From Mycolicibacterium tusciae JS617 (GTDB lineage: Bacteria > Actinomycetota > Actinomycetes > Mycobacteriales > Mycobacteriaceae): a DNA stretch of 64,000 bases. Below the pieces are notes generated by a model. It was not told the DNA's origin, made no database searches, and saw only the letters and a list, made by a program, of their open reading frames with translations. A program made the position numbers and the translations under genes. The stretch spans positions 4,462,803 through 4,526,802 of the forward strand of contig NZ_KI912270.1 of assembly GCF_000243415.2 (NCBI RefSeq), given 5' to 3'. Shown here piece by piece: positions 1-10,350 of the stretch (position 1 is its first letter; each line of letters starts with the position of its first letter).

Positions 1-312
1 GAGTTCGGAGGTGAGGTGCGACCAGTAATGGCCGGCCCGCGGCCCGATCACGGCGAGCAACTCGTCCGCGAACTCCCGCGGGTCGAGATTGGCCGCGACC
101 CCACCACCGAGCCAGTACGACTCGACGAGTCGGTAGTCCAACGGATCTGCGATACCGGTCATCCGGGACAACACCTGCAGGTACGGCCAGGCGCCGGAAA
201 ACCTCTTCGCGACTTCTCGCACCTCCTCGGCCGAGCCGCCCCGCAAAGTGACCGCCTCCGGCGGGCCGCAGTACCCGAGTTGGTTGGGGGCGTAGGCGTA
301 GCGTGCGAACAT
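1..312 (-). CDS. DUF6390-like hydrogenase-cluster protein (C-terminus beyond the window)
   Basis: The reverse strand is open from an ATG at 312 to the window edge, so about 104 N-terminal residues are visible. The protein begins MFARYAYAPNQLGYCGPPEA, which I recognise as the start of a family found beside mycobacterial hydrogenase genes (DUF6390, from memory). Coding quality is good: third positions are GC-rich and there is no stop. It lies 47 bp downstream of hypD in the same direction, so it is probably the next gene of the hhy/hyp operon. No catalytic motif is visible in this part and the function is unknown. Confidence 0.7.
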   Translation of the reverse strand, partial: MFARYAYAPNQLGYCGPPEAVTLRGGSAEEVREVAKRFSGAWPYLQVLSRMTGIADPLDYRLVESYWLGGGVAANLDPREFADELLAVIGPRAGHYWSHLTSEL

Positions 313-359
313 CTCGGCGCCCCTGGTGTCAAGGGATCGCGGGGCCGCCGACGACGGGC

Positions 360-1499
360 TCACCCCCGTGCACCCTGCCCAACGAGCTTGGCGGCGTCGC
401 GGTGCATCCGGCCGAAGTTGTAATACGCCGCACAGGCGCCCTCAGCGGATACCATGCAGGTCCCGATCGGCGTCTCCGGGGTACACGCGGTGCCGAAAAC
501 CTTGCATTCCCACGGCTTGAGGACGCCCTTGAGCACCTCGCCGCACTGGCACGCCTTCGGATCGGCGACGCGCACACCGGGCATCGCGTAGCGCAGTTCG
601 GCATCGAACTTCGCGAAGTCGTCGTGCAGTTTCAACGCGCTCTGCGAGATGAATCCCAGCCCACGCCACTCGAAATGCGGACGCAGCGCGAAGACCGTCG
701 CCATCAGCGCCAACGCCGCGGGGTTGCCTTCTGCATGCACCACCCGCGAGTACTGGTTCTCCACCTCGCAGCGGCCCTCGCGGATCTGGGTCAACAGCAT
801 CGCGACCGACGCCATGATGTCGAGCGGCTCAAAGCCGGCTACCACCAAAGGTTTACCGTAGACCTCGGGAACGAACCGGTACGGCCTGTTCCCGACGACC
901 GTCGATACGTGGCCGGGCCCGAGGAAGCCGGACAAGCGGAGATCAGGTGACTCGAGGATCGCCTTGATCGGCGGCACGATCGTGACGTGATTGCAGAACA
1001 CCGTGAAGTTTTCGACACCCAGCTCACGAGCGCGCACCAGGGTGACCGCGGTCGACGGTGCGGTGGTTTCGAAGCCGATCGCGAAGAACACCACCTGCTT
1101 GTCGGGATTGTCGACGGCCATCTTGAGTGCGTCCAGCGGGGAATAGACGAACCGCACGTCGGCACCGCGCGCCTTGGCGTCCAGCAGGCTGCCGTTCGAC
1201 CCCGGTACCCGCATCATGTCGCCGAAGCAGGTGAAGATGACGTCGGGCTGCTGCGCCAGCCACATCGCGTCATCGATACGGCCCATGGGGATTACACAGA
1301 CCGGACAGCCGGGGCCGTGCACCAGCTCGACGTTGTCCGGCAGCAGGTGTTCGATGCCGTGACGGTAGATGGTATGGGTGTGCCCGCCGCACACCTCCAT
1401 GAACTTGAACTGCTCGGCACCGTCGCCCGCGAGGTGCTCGATCGCGCCCAAGAGCTTGCGGGCGGCCGCCGGATCACGAAACTCATCGACGAAACGCAT
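360..1499 (-). CDS. hypD: HypD, [NiFe]-hydrogenase Fe(CN)2CO assembly scaffold
   Basis: HypD (379 residues, normal length) works with HypC to carry the iron atom while its two cyanides and carbon monoxide are attached, before transfer to the hydrogenase large subunit in the cytoplasm. Visible family motifs are CGGHTH near residue 38, GPGCPVC near 83, the FxIGFETTAP stretch, and the C-terminal [4Fe-4S] cysteines in CQCGEVLKG and ECKVFGTAC. The ATG at 1499 follows a GGGAGA ribosome site. It is 14 bp after hypC, which fits co-translation of the partners HypC and HypD. Confidence 0.96.
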   Translation of the reverse strand: MRFVDEFRDPAAARKLLGAIEHLAGDGAEQFKFMEVCGGHTHTIYRHGIEHLLPDNVELVHGPGCPVCVIPMGRIDDAMWLAQQPDVIFTCFGDMMRVPGSNGSLLDAKARGADVRFVYSPLDALKMAVDNPDKQVVFFAIGFETTAPSTAVTLVRARELGVENFTVFCNHVTIVPPIKAILESPDLRLSGFLGPGHVSTVVGNRPYRFVPEVYGKPLVVAGFEPLDIMASVAMLLTQIREGRCEVENQYSRVVHAEGNPAALALMATVFALRPHFEWRGLGFISQSALKLHDDFAKFDAELRYAMPGVRVADPKACQCGEVLKGVLKPWECKVFGTACTPETPIGTCMVSAEGACAAYYNFGRMHRDAAKLVGQGARG

Positions 1500-1513
1500 G
1501 GCGTGTCTCCCTT

Positions 1514-1786
1514 TCAGATGATCGACGACGAGTCGAAAGCTTCGATCTCGTCGGAATAGCTGGTCCCGAGCTTCTGGACGGCCGCAAGCGTCAGCAACGC
1601 CTCGGTCTCATCGATCTTGGCCATCGCAAAGCCGACGTGAACCAGCACCCATTCGTCCGGCTCGGGCATGTCCTTCTCCAGCAGCCGGACGCTGATCGTT
1701 CGCCGTACGCCGTTGACGTCGACCTTCGCCAAATAGTTAGCGGCGTCGGTGATCTCGACGATCCGGCCGGGGATTCCAAGACACAT
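1514..1786 (-). CDS. hypC: HypC, hydrogenase maturation chaperone (hhy operon copy)
   Basis: This 90-residue protein starts MCLGIPGRIVEI. After Met removal, HypC uses its N-terminal Cys to hold the iron ligand with HypD and deliver it to the large-subunit precursor. The conserved WVLVHVGFAMAKIDE segment is present. I chose the ATG at 1786 because the family always starts MC; the frame stays open upstream only by overlap with hypE. It sits between hypE and hypD and is one of three stand-alone HypC proteins in the window. Confidence 0.95.
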   Translation of the reverse strand: MCLGIPGRIVEITDAANYLAKVDVNGVRRTISVRLLEKDMPEPDEWVLVHVGFAMAKIDETEALLTLAAVQKLGTSYSDEIEAFDSSSII

Positions 1787-1802
1787 TTTCCTCACATCCT
1801 TC

Positions 1803-2915
1803 TCAGCAGATACGCGGTAACGGGTCGCCGACGAGCATGTCCACGATCCGGGTACCGCCGAACCCGGTGCGCACCACGACCGTCGCCGCGGGCTCCTGGG
1901 TGATCTCGCCGACTTCGGCGGCATCGATTCCCAACGGATGCGAGCGCAGCGCAGCGAGACCGGCCTCGCTGTCCTCGGGCGCCACGACCGCAATGAATTT
2001 GCCCTCGTTGGCCACGTACAGCGGATCGATGCCGAGCATTTCGCAGGCACCGTTGACCATCGGACGGATCGGCAGGTGCTCCTCGTCGAGCACCACGCCG
2101 AGGCCGGTGGACTGGGCGAGTTCGTTGCAGACGGTGCCCACTCCCCCCCGGGTGGGGTCGCGCAGCCAGCGAGTTGACGGTGCGGCCGCCAGCAGCAACT
2201 CCACCAGGGGGCTCACGGCCGCGGTATCGGATTCGATGTCGGCCTCGATGGCCAGGTCGCCACGGGCCAGCATCACCGCCATACCGTGATCGCCCATCGA
2301 GCCGGACAGCAGCACCCTGTCCCCCGCCTTCACCGATTCCGGCGACAGCGCACGGTGCGACGGAATCACACCGATTCCGGCGGTCGTGACGAACAGTCCG
2401 TCGGCCGCGCCCCTGGGCACGACCTTCGTGTCGCCGGTGACGATCTCTACGCCGGCCGCGGCGGCCGCCGCGGCCATATCGGCGACGATCTCCTTCAGTT
2501 CGGCGATCGGGAAGCCCTCCTCGAGCACGAATGCCGCGGAGATCGACGACGGCACCGCGCCGACCATCGCGAGGTCGTTGACGGTGCCATGCACGGCGAG
2601 GTGGCCGATCGAGCCGCCGGGAAATCGCAAGGGCTGCACCACGAACGAGTCGGTGGACATCGCGATCCGCTCCCCGCTCGGCAGGGTGACAATCGCGCCG
2701 TCGCCGAGCGATTCGAGTTGCGGGTTGCGGAACGCCTCGAGAAACACCGCGTCGACCAACGCCGCCGACGCCTTACCGCCCGCTCCGTGCGCGAGCGTCA
2801 CGACCTCGTCGCGCAGCCGCGGACGACGCCTGCGGAACAATTCGATCCGCTCGATCACCTCGCCCTCGGCGAAGCTCGGTCCCGACGACAGGTACTCGCC
2901 TGCTGCCTTGTTCAT
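1803..2915 (-). CDS. hypE: HypE, carbamoyl dehydratase of hydrogenase maturation
   Basis: HypE converts the thiocarbamate that HypF places on its C-terminal Cys into thiocyanate, using ATP, and so donates CN- to the HypC-HypD iron. The sequence has the AHGAGGKAS nucleotide-binding start, DPTRGG near the middle and the obligatory C-terminal tail ending PRIC. The ATG at 2915 overlaps the stop of the upstream SIS gene (ATGA), so I prefer it to the longer frame at 2951. Length is 370 residues, slightly long because of about 35 extra N-terminal residues. Confidence 0.96.
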   Translation of the reverse strand: MNKAAGEYLSSGPSFAEGEVIERIELFRRRRPRLRDEVVTLAHGAGGKASAALVDAVFLEAFRNPQLESLGDGAIVTLPSGERIAMSTDSFVVQPLRFPGGSIGHLAVHGTVNDLAMVGAVPSSISAAFVLEEGFPIAELKEIVADMAAAAAAAGVEIVTGDTKVVPRGAADGLFVTTAGIGVIPSHRALSPESVKAGDRVLLSGSMGDHGMAVMLARGDLAIEADIESDTAAVSPLVELLLAAAPSTRWLRDPTRGGVGTVCNELAQSTGLGVVLDEEHLPIRPMVNGACEMLGIDPLYVANEGKFIAVVAPEDSEAGLAALRSHPLGIDAAEVGEITQEPAATVVVRTGFGGTRIVDMLVGDPLPRIC

Positions 2916-3592
2916 CAGACCTCGGTCCCTTGCTCGTGTACGGCCGACCACAGTTGGTAGCCGAGCAGCGCCTGCGATTCCTGTATCCGGTGCACGCTCT
3001 GCGAATGCACGATGAAGCAGGCGTCGACATCCGGGCTGGTCGCGAAGGTGCCGCCGTCGTATCCGGCGAATCCGACGGTGTACATGCCGCGTTTGCGTGC
3101 CTCGCGCAGCGCCACCGTGAGATCCGCCGAGCTGCCGCTGGTGGACATGGCGACCGCGATGTCCCCGGCCTTGGCCCGGGCGATCAGCTGTCGGGCGAAC
3201 ACGAGCTCGAAGCCGACATCGTTGCCCAGCGCGGTGAGTATCGCCTGGTCGGCGGTCAGTGACCAGGCCGGCAGCGGACGTCCGGTCGGCGGCCGGGCGA
3301 ACAGCGTCGCCAGCGTGGTCGCATCCGTGGAACTGCCGCCATTGCCGAAGGCGAACAGCCGCCCGCCGCCGGCGAACCGGGCCGCCATCTCGGCTGCCGC
3401 TTTTGACACCAGTTCCGCGCTGGACTCCAGGGTCGATCGGCGCAGCGCGACGCTCTCGGCCGCCTTGGCTTGCGCTGATGCCGCGAGATCGACGAGCAGC
3501 GAGTGTGGATCATCTTCCTGCGAATCGATGAACGGGTAAAGGAAGTTGGTGGGCTCCTGCGCCACGTCGGCGCCGGGCTGTTCCTTGCTCAT
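2915..3592 (-). CDS. SIS-domain protein, GmhA/DiaA-like
   Basis: A 225-residue SIS (sugar isomerase) fold protein. It has the FAFGNGGSSTDA phosphate-binding loop near residue 80 and a second MSTSGSSADL loop near 148, as in sedoheptulose-7-phosphate isomerase and DiaA proteins. Its real substrate in a hydrogenase operon is unknown. It overlaps hypE by ATGA at one end and the SIS-HypC fusion gene at the other, so all three are translationally coupled. A maturation role is inference from context, and a sugar-phosphate isomerase is the alternative. Confidence 0.85.
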   Translation of the reverse strand: MSKEQPGADVAQEPTNFLYPFIDSQEDDPHSLLVDLAASAQAKAAESVALRRSTLESSAELVSKAAAEMAARFAGGGRLFAFGNGGSSTDATTLATLFARPPTGRPLPAWSLTADQAILTALGNDVGFELVFARQLIARAKAGDIAVAMSTSGSSADLTVALREARKRGMYTVGFAGYDGGTFATSPDVDACFIVHSQSVHRIQESQALLGYQLWSAVHEQGTEV

Positions 3593-4305
3593 GAGTCACC
3601 TACTCTGCTGATCGCCATCCCCGCGTGCACGAGGACGAGGTCGCCTGAAGCAATCGGGTCGACGAGCATGGTCGAGACGGTCTCCACCCCGGCGGAGGTC
3701 CGCACCTGAGCCGCACCCTGCGTCGACGCGGCGAGCGCTTCACCGAGCCGGCCCTCATCGCTGCAGGTGATGCACACCTCGTCGGTGCACTCCTCTGCCG
3801 GCTTCAGCAGGCCGGGGTGCTCGAAGCAGACATGGGTCAGTTCCCACAGCAGGTGATAGAGCATCACGAACGCACCGGTCGCGGGCGCTCTCGGATCCGG
3901 GTCATCGAGCCAAAGGACGTGGTCGGCCGCGCCCGCCGGAGGGCGCGCTCCGCTACCGATCCAGATCGTGGTCGCTCCCCAGGCCGGACTCCTGCGCATC
4001 ACCGAGCGGACTTCGGGGTCGTCGGCATCGGCGACCGCGATCACGATGTCGCCGGCCCGGACGGAAACCCGCACCACGTCCACCAACTCTGGCCCGGTCA
4101 GCGCCACCGCGGGCAACGCCCTCTTGCCGACGATCACCGGATGCACGAACTCGACAGCAATGTGCTGGGCATGCGGCTGCCACGACGGCGCGACAGACCA
4201 CATCGTCGCGCCCGCGGAGAACAGTCGTGCCATCGAGAGCGCGGTTGCCGCGAGATCGGCGGCCAGGTCTGCGCCGAGCCCGCGGTCGATTTCGGTAGAG
4301 ATCAT
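3589..4305 (-). CDS. SIS-like domain fused to a HypC-like C-terminal domain
   Basis: The protein has 238 residues from the ATG at 4305, which overlaps the hypF stop. Residues about 1-165 resemble a degenerate SIS domain ([20 protein letters not shown]; the usual Ser/Thr loop is weak). Residues about 165-238 look like HypC/HupF: CITCSDEG, then [20 protein letters not shown]. The HypC-type Cys is internal here instead of at position 2, so it cannot act like free HypC unless the domain works in cis. It is followed by a stand-alone SIS gene. The domain call is mine; the function is inferred to be in hydrogenase assembly. Confidence 0.75.
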   Translation of the reverse strand: MISTEIDRGLGADLAADLAATALSMARLFSAGATMWSVAPSWQPHAQHIAVEFVHPVIVGKRALPAVALTGPELVDVVRVSVRAGDIVIAVADADDPEVRSVMRRSPAWGATTIWIGSGARPPAGAADHVLWLDDPDPRAPATGAFVMLYHLLWELTHVCFEHPGLLKPAEECTDEVCITCSDEGRLGEALAASTQGAAQVRTSAGVETVSTMLVDPIASGDLVLVHAGMAISRVGDS

Positions 4306-6695
4306 CTCCACACCTCCCTTGCCTTGCCGAAACTGGAGTACCCGTTCTCGTCCAGGGCCGTCAGCACGGACACCGCCGCCTGACCGAGCGCGAGCCCGCC
4401 GTCGTTGGGCGGAACGATGTGGTGGGTAAGGACCACGAACCCCGCCGCCTGCAGCCGCCGCCGACATGCCCGCAGCAGCAGAACGTTCTGGAACACCCCG
4501 CCCGTCATGCCGACCAGTCGGACCGAACCGGCGACCAGCCCGACCACCTCGGCAACGGCGACCGCGACCGCTTCATGGAAGGCGGCCGCCAATACCGCGG
4601 TGTCGACGCCGGCGCGAAGCGCAGACACCATCGCCCGTATCAGCTCTGCGGAGTCAATCAGCCCGTCTGCGTGCACGGCCAGCCGCAGGGCGGGCGCGCC
4701 CGACGTATCGCCGGCCGATTCGGCCAGCGCCTCCAGTTCGATGGCGGCCTGACCCTCGTAGTCGACCCGTTGCCGCACGCCGAGCAGCGCTGCGACGGCA
4801 TCGAACAGGCGCCCCATGCTCGAACAGGGCAAACAACCCGTTCCGCTGACGAACTGCGACCGCAGCATCCGCAGCTCCGCGGGTGTGGCCGCGGCGACGG
4901 GAGGGAGGTCGGGGTCCCAGTCGAGACCGGCGTGCCACAGCTGCGACAGTGCCATCCGCCACGGGTTGCGCACTGCAGCGTCGCCGCCTGGCAGCGGCAC
5001 GGGCACCAGGTGTCCGACCCGGACGAATCGGTGACTGTCGGACCCGATCGCGAGAATCTCTCCGCCCCAGACCGTTCCGTCGCAGCCGTAGCCGGTGCCG
5101 TCGAAGGCGACTCCGATGATCGGTTCGCCGAGCTTGCCGTGCTCCACCAGCAGTGAAACAACGTGCGCGTGGTGATGTTGAACGAGGTCTACCGGACGAT
5201 CACCGGCATGGCGGTCGGCCCAGCTGCGGGTCTGGTACGCGGGATGAAGGTCGGCGGCCAACCGGATCGGGGCCTGGCGGATTCCGCTGAGCTGATCGAC
5301 GGCCCGTTCGAATGCGCGCAACGTCTCCAGGGTGGCCATATCGCCGATGTGGCCGGAGCAGAACGCGCGGCTGCCGTCGGTGAGGCAGAAGGTGTTCTTG
5401 AGTTCGCCGCCGACCGCCAGCACCGCCGGACCGTTGCGTGCCGGCGCTGGAAGGTCGATCGGCAGCGGTGCGTAGCCGCGAGACCGGCGGATCGGCAGTT
5501 CGCGTCCGTCGACCACGCGCACCACCGAATCGTCGCACGGCACGTGGATCGGTCGGTCGTGGTCCAGGACCGCGTCGCATAACGAAGGAGGAGCCGAAAG
5601 CCTCTGTGTCACATCATCATCGGTGAAGCAGATTGGTTCGTCCGAGCGGTTGGCGCTGGTCAGCACCAATGCCTCGGGCGCCCGAGTCTGCACTCCCGGG
5701 ATGGGCGCCAAAAGCAGGTGATGGACGGGCGAATACGGCAGCATCAGCCCGATCAGCGGGCTACCGGGCGCGACCAGATCCGAGATCGGTGCGTCGGGCC
5801 TGCGCCGGAGCAATACGATCGGACGAGCAGGGCTGCACAACACCGCGGCCGCGGCGTCGTCGATCTCCGCGTAGCGGCGCGCGACGTCGAGATCGCGAAC
5901 GAGGACCGCGAACGGCTTGCCGCCCCGAGCCTTTCGTGACCGTAACGCCCCGACCGCAGCGTCGTCGTCGACGACACAACCGAGGTGATATCCGCCGATC
6001 CCCTTGATCGCGACCACGGCACCATTGCCCAATACTCGCTGAGTTGCCTCCAGCGCAGGGTCGGATCCGCGCACCAGTCGCTCGCCCGACCGGAACCACA
6101 GCGACGGCCCGCAGTCGCCGCACGCGACAGGTTGGGCATGAAATCGCCGGTCCGCCGGGTCGTGGTACTCGGCGGCGCACCGCGGGCACATCTCGAATCC
6201 CGCCATCGTCGTGGCCGGACGGTCGTATGGCAGTTCGCGAATGATCGTGAATCTCGGCCCACAGTTCGTACAGGTCACGAATGGGTGGCGGTATCGCCGG
6301 TCGAGGGGGTCGAACAGTTCGGCGATGCAGTCGCCGCACACCGCGATGTCCGGTGGAATCGCCGTCGCGGCGCCGTCCACCGTCAGGCTCGCCACGATGC
6401 GGAAATCGGGCGGCCCACCGTCGCCGGCCTCCATCTGAACCGCGGATACGGTGCTGATCGTCGCCAGCGGCGGGGCCTCGGCGCGCAGTCGTCGGGTGAA
6501 CGCGTCGATCTTCGCGGTCGGTCCCTGCACCTCGATAAAAACGGCGCTCGAATCGTTGCCGACGAACCCGGCCAATCCCAGTTCGGTGGCGATGCGGTGG
6601 ACGAACGGACGGAAGCCGACACCCTGGACGACGCCGGTCACCGTGAATCGGTACCGGACGTCGTCGGTCCGCTGGGTGAGCGCGGTTTCGGTCAT
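4302..6695 (-). CDS. hypF: HypF, carbamoyltransferase of hydrogenase maturation
   Basis: HypF moves a carbamoyl group from carbamoyl phosphate, through adenylation, to the C-terminal Cys of HypE. Domains in order: acylphosphatase-like ([12 protein letters not shown], about residue 17), two CxxC-x18-CxxC zinc fingers (from CGDCIAELF to CGDCG), a YrdC-like domain, and a Kae1-like domain with HHHAHV. It is 797 residues, typical for the family. I set the start at the ATG at 6695, which overlaps the stop of the NHL gene; the frame upstream of it is a shadow. Confidence 0.96.
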   Translation of the reverse strand: MTETALTQRTDDVRYRFTVTGVVQGVGFRPFVHRIATELGLAGFVGNDSSAVFIEVQGPTAKIDAFTRRLRAEAPPLATISTVSAVQMEAGDGGPPDFRIVASLTVDGAATAIPPDIAVCGDCIAELFDPLDRRYRHPFVTCTNCGPRFTIIRELPYDRPATTMAGFEMCPRCAAEYHDPADRRFHAQPVACGDCGPSLWFRSGERLVRGSDPALEATQRVLGNGAVVAIKGIGGYHLGCVVDDDAAVGALRSRKARGGKPFAVLVRDLDVARRYAEIDDAAAAVLCSPARPIVLLRRRPDAPISDLVAPGSPLIGLMLPYSPVHHLLLAPIPGVQTRAPEALVLTSANRSDEPICFTDDDVTQRLSAPPSLCDAVLDHDRPIHVPCDDSVVRVVDGRELPIRRSRGYAPLPIDLPAPARNGPAVLAVGGELKNTFCLTDGSRAFCSGHIGDMATLETLRAFERAVDQLSGIRQAPIRLAADLHPAYQTRSWADRHAGDRPVDLVQHHHAHVVSLLVEHGKLGEPIIGVAFDGTGYGCDGTVWGGEILAIGSDSHRFVRVGHLVPVPLPGGDAAVRNPWRMALSQLWHAGLDWDPDLPPVAAATPAELRMLRSQFVSGTGCLPCSSMGRLFDAVAALLGVRQRVDYEGQAAIELEALAESAGDTSGAPALRLAVHADGLIDSAELIRAMVSALRAGVDTAVLAAAFHEAVAVAVAEVVGLVAGSVRLVGMTGGVFQNVLLLRACRRRLQAAGFVVLTHHIVPPNDGGLALGQAAVSVLTALDENGYSSFGKAREVWR

Positions 6696-7900
6696 CTGCG
6701 CCGCCAAATCATGACCCGGTTGTTGCCGGAATCCGCCACCGCCAGCCGATCGCCGAGAAGGGAGATGCCGTATGGCCAGCACAGTGTGTCGCGCTGCACC
6801 GACGTCCAGCGGTTCTCGCCGTTGGATGCGAAGTTGGGCTGCGCCAGCACATGGTCAGCGGCTCGACCGTCACCAGGCACGTTGTTCCACAACAGAATTC
6901 GGTTGTTCGCGGTGTCCGCGACCGCCAGCTGTTCATTCGGGCCGCCGGAACCGTCGAGTCTCGCTGCGTACGGAAAGCGGAACCTGTCCCCGCTGTGCGG
7001 GCCGTAGGGCCATTCGTCGGCAGACGTGAAATCCGGCTGCCCCAGGACGATATCCGCGTCGCGGTCGGCAGCGGGGTGTGGCGACCAGCCGAGAAGCCGA
7101 TGATCCCCCGCGTCGGCGATGAGCAGTAGGTCGTCGTTTCCGGTGATGTCGTGCGGCCAGCGGAAACTGGCCGGGCCGGCCCCGTCACCGCGATTCTCGT
7201 CACGCCGGGATCCGTCGGGCTGACCCAGCACGACATCGGCCGGCTGCCCCGGGGCCGGAAGCCCGTTGTCCCAACCGAGGACTCTGCGGTTGCCGGTGTC
7301 GGCCACCCAGAATCGTGAACCCACAATGGCAATACCGAACGGCCAGTAGAACGTTGTGGCAGAGCATTCACCACCACAGTTGGGCTCGACGGACACCGCG
7401 TCGGGCTGTCCGAGGATCAGATCCGGTGGGGCGTCGCTGGCGTGCGGGACCGTGTTCCACACCAGGATCCGGTGGTGCCAGGCGTCGGCGACGATCAGCC
7501 GCCCGTCGTGCACGAGCACACCGGTGGGCAGGTTCATTCCCCGCTCGGGACCGCGGCCGCCGGCCGCCCTGCCCTCGGTGCCGCCGTCCGGCTGGCCGAG
7601 CACGACGTCGGCGGGCTGTTCGTCGTCGCCGGGAATGCCGTGCCACACCAGCACCCGGTGGTTTCCGGAGTCGGCGACGACCAGGTGATCCGCACCGAGG
7701 AAGACTCCCCGCGGCGAGTACATCCACGCCATCGTCGGGTTGGCCGGCGGCAATGCCAGGCCGCCGGGTGCCGGTGCCCCGAGCCACACATCCGGCGACC
7801 ATCCGCCGCTGACGTCACCGCCTCCGAGTGCGACATCGGGTACCGAATCGGCCCTTCTCGAGGTCCTGCCGATGTTGTGTCGGACGGTGAACTGGGTCAT
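6692..7900 (-). CDS. NHL-repeat beta-propeller protein
   Basis: 402 residues with at least five blades, each carrying a variant of [13 protein letters not shown] and [10 protein letters not shown]. These repeats build an NHL-type beta-propeller, usually a protein-binding platform. No signal peptide is visible at the chosen start (ATG at 7900, overlapping the previous stop), so it is probably cytoplasmic. It lies between the NifU-Rieske gene and hypF with ATGA overlaps on both sides. An assembly or docking role for the hydrogenase is inferred from the operon only. Confidence 0.85.
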   Translation of the reverse strand: MTQFTVRHNIGRTSRRADSVPDVALGGGDVSGGWSPDVWLGAPAPGGLALPPANPTMAWMYSPRGVFLGADHLVVADSGNHRVLVWHGIPGDDEQPADVVLGQPDGGTEGRAAGGRGPERGMNLPTGVLVHDGRLIVADAWHHRILVWNTVPHASDAPPDLILGQPDAVSVEPNCGGECSATTFYWPFGIAIVGSRFWVADTGNRRVLGWDNGLPAPGQPADVVLGQPDGSRRDENRGDGAGPASFRWPHDITGNDDLLLIADAGDHRLLGWSPHPAADRDADIVLGQPDFTSADEWPYGPHSGDRFRFPYAARLDGSGGPNEQLAVADTANNRILLWNNVPGDGRAADHVLAQPNFASNGENRWTSVQRDTLCWPYGISLLGDRLAVADSGNNRVMIWRRR

Positions 7901-8811
7901 GTCCCGACTCGGACCCAGACGTCCCCGGAGTCGACCCGCAGTGGCACCTGCTCCAGCTGGGCACCCGGAGCACTCAGGCACTCCCCCGATGTCGCGTCGT
8001 AGCAGAAGCCGTGCCATGGACATGTCAGCGTGCCGTTGTCGATGTCGAGGACAGCGTTATCAAGGGGCAGCGCCTCATGGGCACATTCGTTACGGTACGC
8101 CGATAGTCGCTGACCGGTGTTCACGACGATGATCTCGGCAGGCTCACCGGACTCCGACGACAGACTCAGCGCGGTGAGGTCGTCGTTGGGCAGACTGGCG
8201 GCGGGGCCCACCTTGACCCAGCCCTCGCTCGCGGGGTCCGGCCCGATACGCAACGACTCCAGCGGGATCAACGTCGGTGAGGGCTCGTTCGGCAGCACCT
8301 CGACACCGGCGATCGACGGAACACCTTCCACGAGTGCGCCTTCGACGAGATTTCGCAGCGTCACCGAGGACATGGAACACCCGTTGCAGGCACCCTCGAG
8401 CCGGACGAAGGCGGTGCCGTCCTCGATCCGCACGAGGGTGACATCCCCGCCGTGACTCTGCAGTTGGGGCCGCACCTCCACCAACACGCGATTGGCGTGA
8501 GTGACCGGGTCGGGCCGCACGATCTCGTGCAGCGAGAGCAGCATGTGCACGACTGGATCGTCGACGAGTTCGAACAACACTGCCCGCGCGGCGTCGTCGG
8601 CCCGCATACGCTGGACGATGGTCACCAGCCCGGCGCGGTGAACGGCCTCCACTGCGGCCTTGACTTCGTCTGCGACGGCGCGCGACGAATCGTCCAGGCC
8701 CGCCAGCGCGGCCATGGCTTCATCGACTCTCCCGGCCAGGCGTTCGAAATCGGACTCGGAATCGGTGGCCTGCGGTTGGCCTGCTGACGACTCCACGGCA
8801 GTGGTGGTCAT
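7897..8811 (-). CDS. NifU C-terminal domain fused to a Rieske [2Fe-2S] domain
   Basis: 304 residues. The middle holds a NifU-like scaffold domain with EGACNGCSMSS (CxxC, about residue 148). The C-terminal third is a canonical Rieske domain with CAH followed 16 residues later by CPWH, the two-Cys two-His ligand set for a [2Fe-2S] cluster. It could accept electrons from the hydrogenase or take part in cluster insertion. The start is the ATG at 8811, 12 bp after the TPR gene. A paralogue with altered ligands sits in the Huc operon at 30218-31156. Confidence 0.87.
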   Translation of the reverse strand: MTTTAVESSAGQPQATDSESDFERLAGRVDEAMAALAGLDDSSRAVADEVKAAVEAVHRAGLVTIVQRMRADDAARAVLFELVDDPVVHMLLSLHEIVRPDPVTHANRVLVEVRPQLQSHGGDVTLVRIEDGTAFVRLEGACNGCSMSSVTLRNLVEGALVEGVPSIAGVEVLPNEPSPTLIPLESLRIGPDPASEGWVKVGPAASLPNDDLTALSLSSESGEPAEIIVVNTGQRLSAYRNECAHEALPLDNAVLDIDNGTLTCPWHGFCYDATSGECLSAPGAQLEQVPLRVDSGDVWVRVGT

Positions 8812-8822
8812 ACGCGCGCTCC

Positions 8823-10085
8823 TCAGTCGGGTTCGGCTTCGGTTCGGATCAGGACCTGTTGACGTGCGACCTCGTCGAGTACCCCGCGCACCGCGCGCAC
8901 AGACTCCTCGTCCGCGAGTTCCTCGAACAGGAAACGGGCCTCGTAGAGTTTTGCCTTGGCCTGGTCGAACATGCCGAGATGCGCCAGGGCGTTGCCCTGG
9001 TTGGCCAGCACCCTGGCCCTGCCCAGCGGATCGGTATCCCGGTCCCTGGCCTCGAGGACGGCCTCGTAGAGCTCGACGGCCTCGACCAGGTTGTCCGCCT
9101 GATGTTTGGACGGGGTGTACACCAGCGAGTTGGCGAGATTCAGTTGAACACTCGCCCACTGCTCGGGGTGGTCGTCGCGCGTGTAGACCTTCAGCGCAGA
9201 CCGCAGTGATTGTGCGGCGACGCCGAGCCGGAGCTGGCCCGACGCCTCCACCATCGGCATCGTCAGGTAAGCGGTGGCGAGGTTGGCGTGCGTGGCGGCC
9301 CATAACAGCGGTGCCTCGTCGCGCAGGACCAGTTGTAGTGCGGAGTGGTAGTGCGGAATCGCCTGGGCCAACAGCTCGGGATGGTCGGCCGCCTGCTCGT
9401 GCAGTAATCCGGCGAGGTTCAGATGCAGCTCGGCCCGACCGATGCGAAGACCATCGGCTCCGTCGAGAAGGCGTAACGCCTGTTCGAGTCGCTGCGCCGC
9501 CGACGGGTCGTCGATGTCCCGGCAGATCGCGGCCGCGGCGCCGACGAGAACACCCTGCAGCCGTCCCGAATCCTCAGCTGCCGCGTCTGCCCCGTGCCCG
9601 AGCAACTCGACGGCGCGTGACGAATTCCCTTCGTCCAGTGCGTGACTCGCCTGGGCGGACAGGGCGACCGCTGCGAGCTCACGCTCGGCCGGGCCGGGTT
9701 CGGGCGGGGTGTCGGATCGACCGAGCACGAACAGGACAAGGTCCACCAGCACGCCGAATTCACCGAGAGCTGAGCGCAGTTCATCCGGATCCTCGCTGTC
9801 CGGTTCCAGGACGAACCGGTTGTAGCGCGTCACCGGGTCGACGCCCTTAAGGGCTGCCAGCGCGGCTTTCCGGTCGCCGGCGAGCGCGAGTTCGTGTGCC
9901 TCCAGTCCGTCCGGCCAGTCCTGCGGCACATTGCCGGACAGCAGCGCTGTACGTGCCGCCTCGGTGTCGGCGCCGGCGGGTATCAGCATGTAGCCCAACG
10001 GAAGCGGGAAGGTGCCCAGTGGCTGCGGACGGGCCGCAATCGCGGCCGGGCCGGTTAGCTCGGTGTCGGCATGCAGTGTGGTCAT
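8823..10085 (-). CDS. Tetratricopeptide-repeat protein of the hhy operon
   Basis: 420 residues, rich in Ala and Leu, with helical repeat motifs such as LHLNLAGLLHEQA, ATHANLATAYL, VQLNLANSLVY and VLANQGNALAHLGMFDQA. These are TPR units spread over residues about 150-400, forming a protein-protein interaction solenoid. There is no signal peptide or membrane segment. Co-transcription with hydrogenase structural and maturation genes suggests a scaffold or assembly partner; this is inference. Confidence 0.8.
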   Translation of the reverse strand: MTTLHADTELTGPAAIAARPQPLGTFPLPLGYMLIPAGADTEAARTALLSGNVPQDWPDGLEAHELALAGDRKAALAALKGVDPVTRYNRFVLEPDSEDPDELRSALGEFGVLVDLVLFVLGRSDTPPEPGPAERELAAVALSAQASHALDEGNSSRAVELLGHGADAAAEDSGRLQGVLVGAAAAICRDIDDPSAAQRLEQALRLLDGADGLRIGRAELHLNLAGLLHEQAADHPELLAQAIPHYHSALQLVLRDEAPLLWAATHANLATAYLTMPMVEASGQLRLGVAAQSLRSALKVYTRDDHPEQWASVQLNLANSLVYTPSKHQADNLVEAVELYEAVLEARDRDTDPLGRARVLANQGNALAHLGMFDQAKAKLYEARFLFEELADEESVRAVRGVLDEVARQQVLIRTEAEPD

Positions 10086-10089
10086 GTCA

Positions 10090-10350
10090 TCAGCCGTTCA
10101 GTGGTCCTTGGATATCGCGTTCGGCGGCCCGCTTGATCAGGCCGGCGGAAACCTCGGCGCGGGCTTTGGTTGCGTGCGTCTCGATGCGGTGGTGCACGAC
10201 GCCGTCGGCGAACACCACGATGATCTCGACTGCCCACCGACCGTGGTCCTCGACGACGACGGTCTGTACCTCGAGCGCGTCGTCGGTCGAACTGTCCGGA
10301 CGGGGTGTGGTCTTCGGCCGGGCCTCCGGTTCCTCACACATGACGGTCAT
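10090..10350 (-). CDS. Small hypothetical protein of the hhy operon
   Basis: 86 residues starting MTVMCEEPEARP. The N-terminal third is polar and probably disordered; the rest has a beta-alpha pattern (VVVEDHGRWAVEIIVVFADGVVHHRIETH). It overlaps the stop of the protease-fusion gene (10347) by ATGA and is followed 4 bp later by the TPR gene, so it is clearly part of the operon. I do not recognise the family. Confidence 0.7.
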   Translation of the reverse strand: MTVMCEEPEARPKTTPRPDSSTDDALEVQTVVVEDHGRWAVEIIVVFADGVVHHRIETHATKARAEVSAGLIKRAAERDIQGPLNG

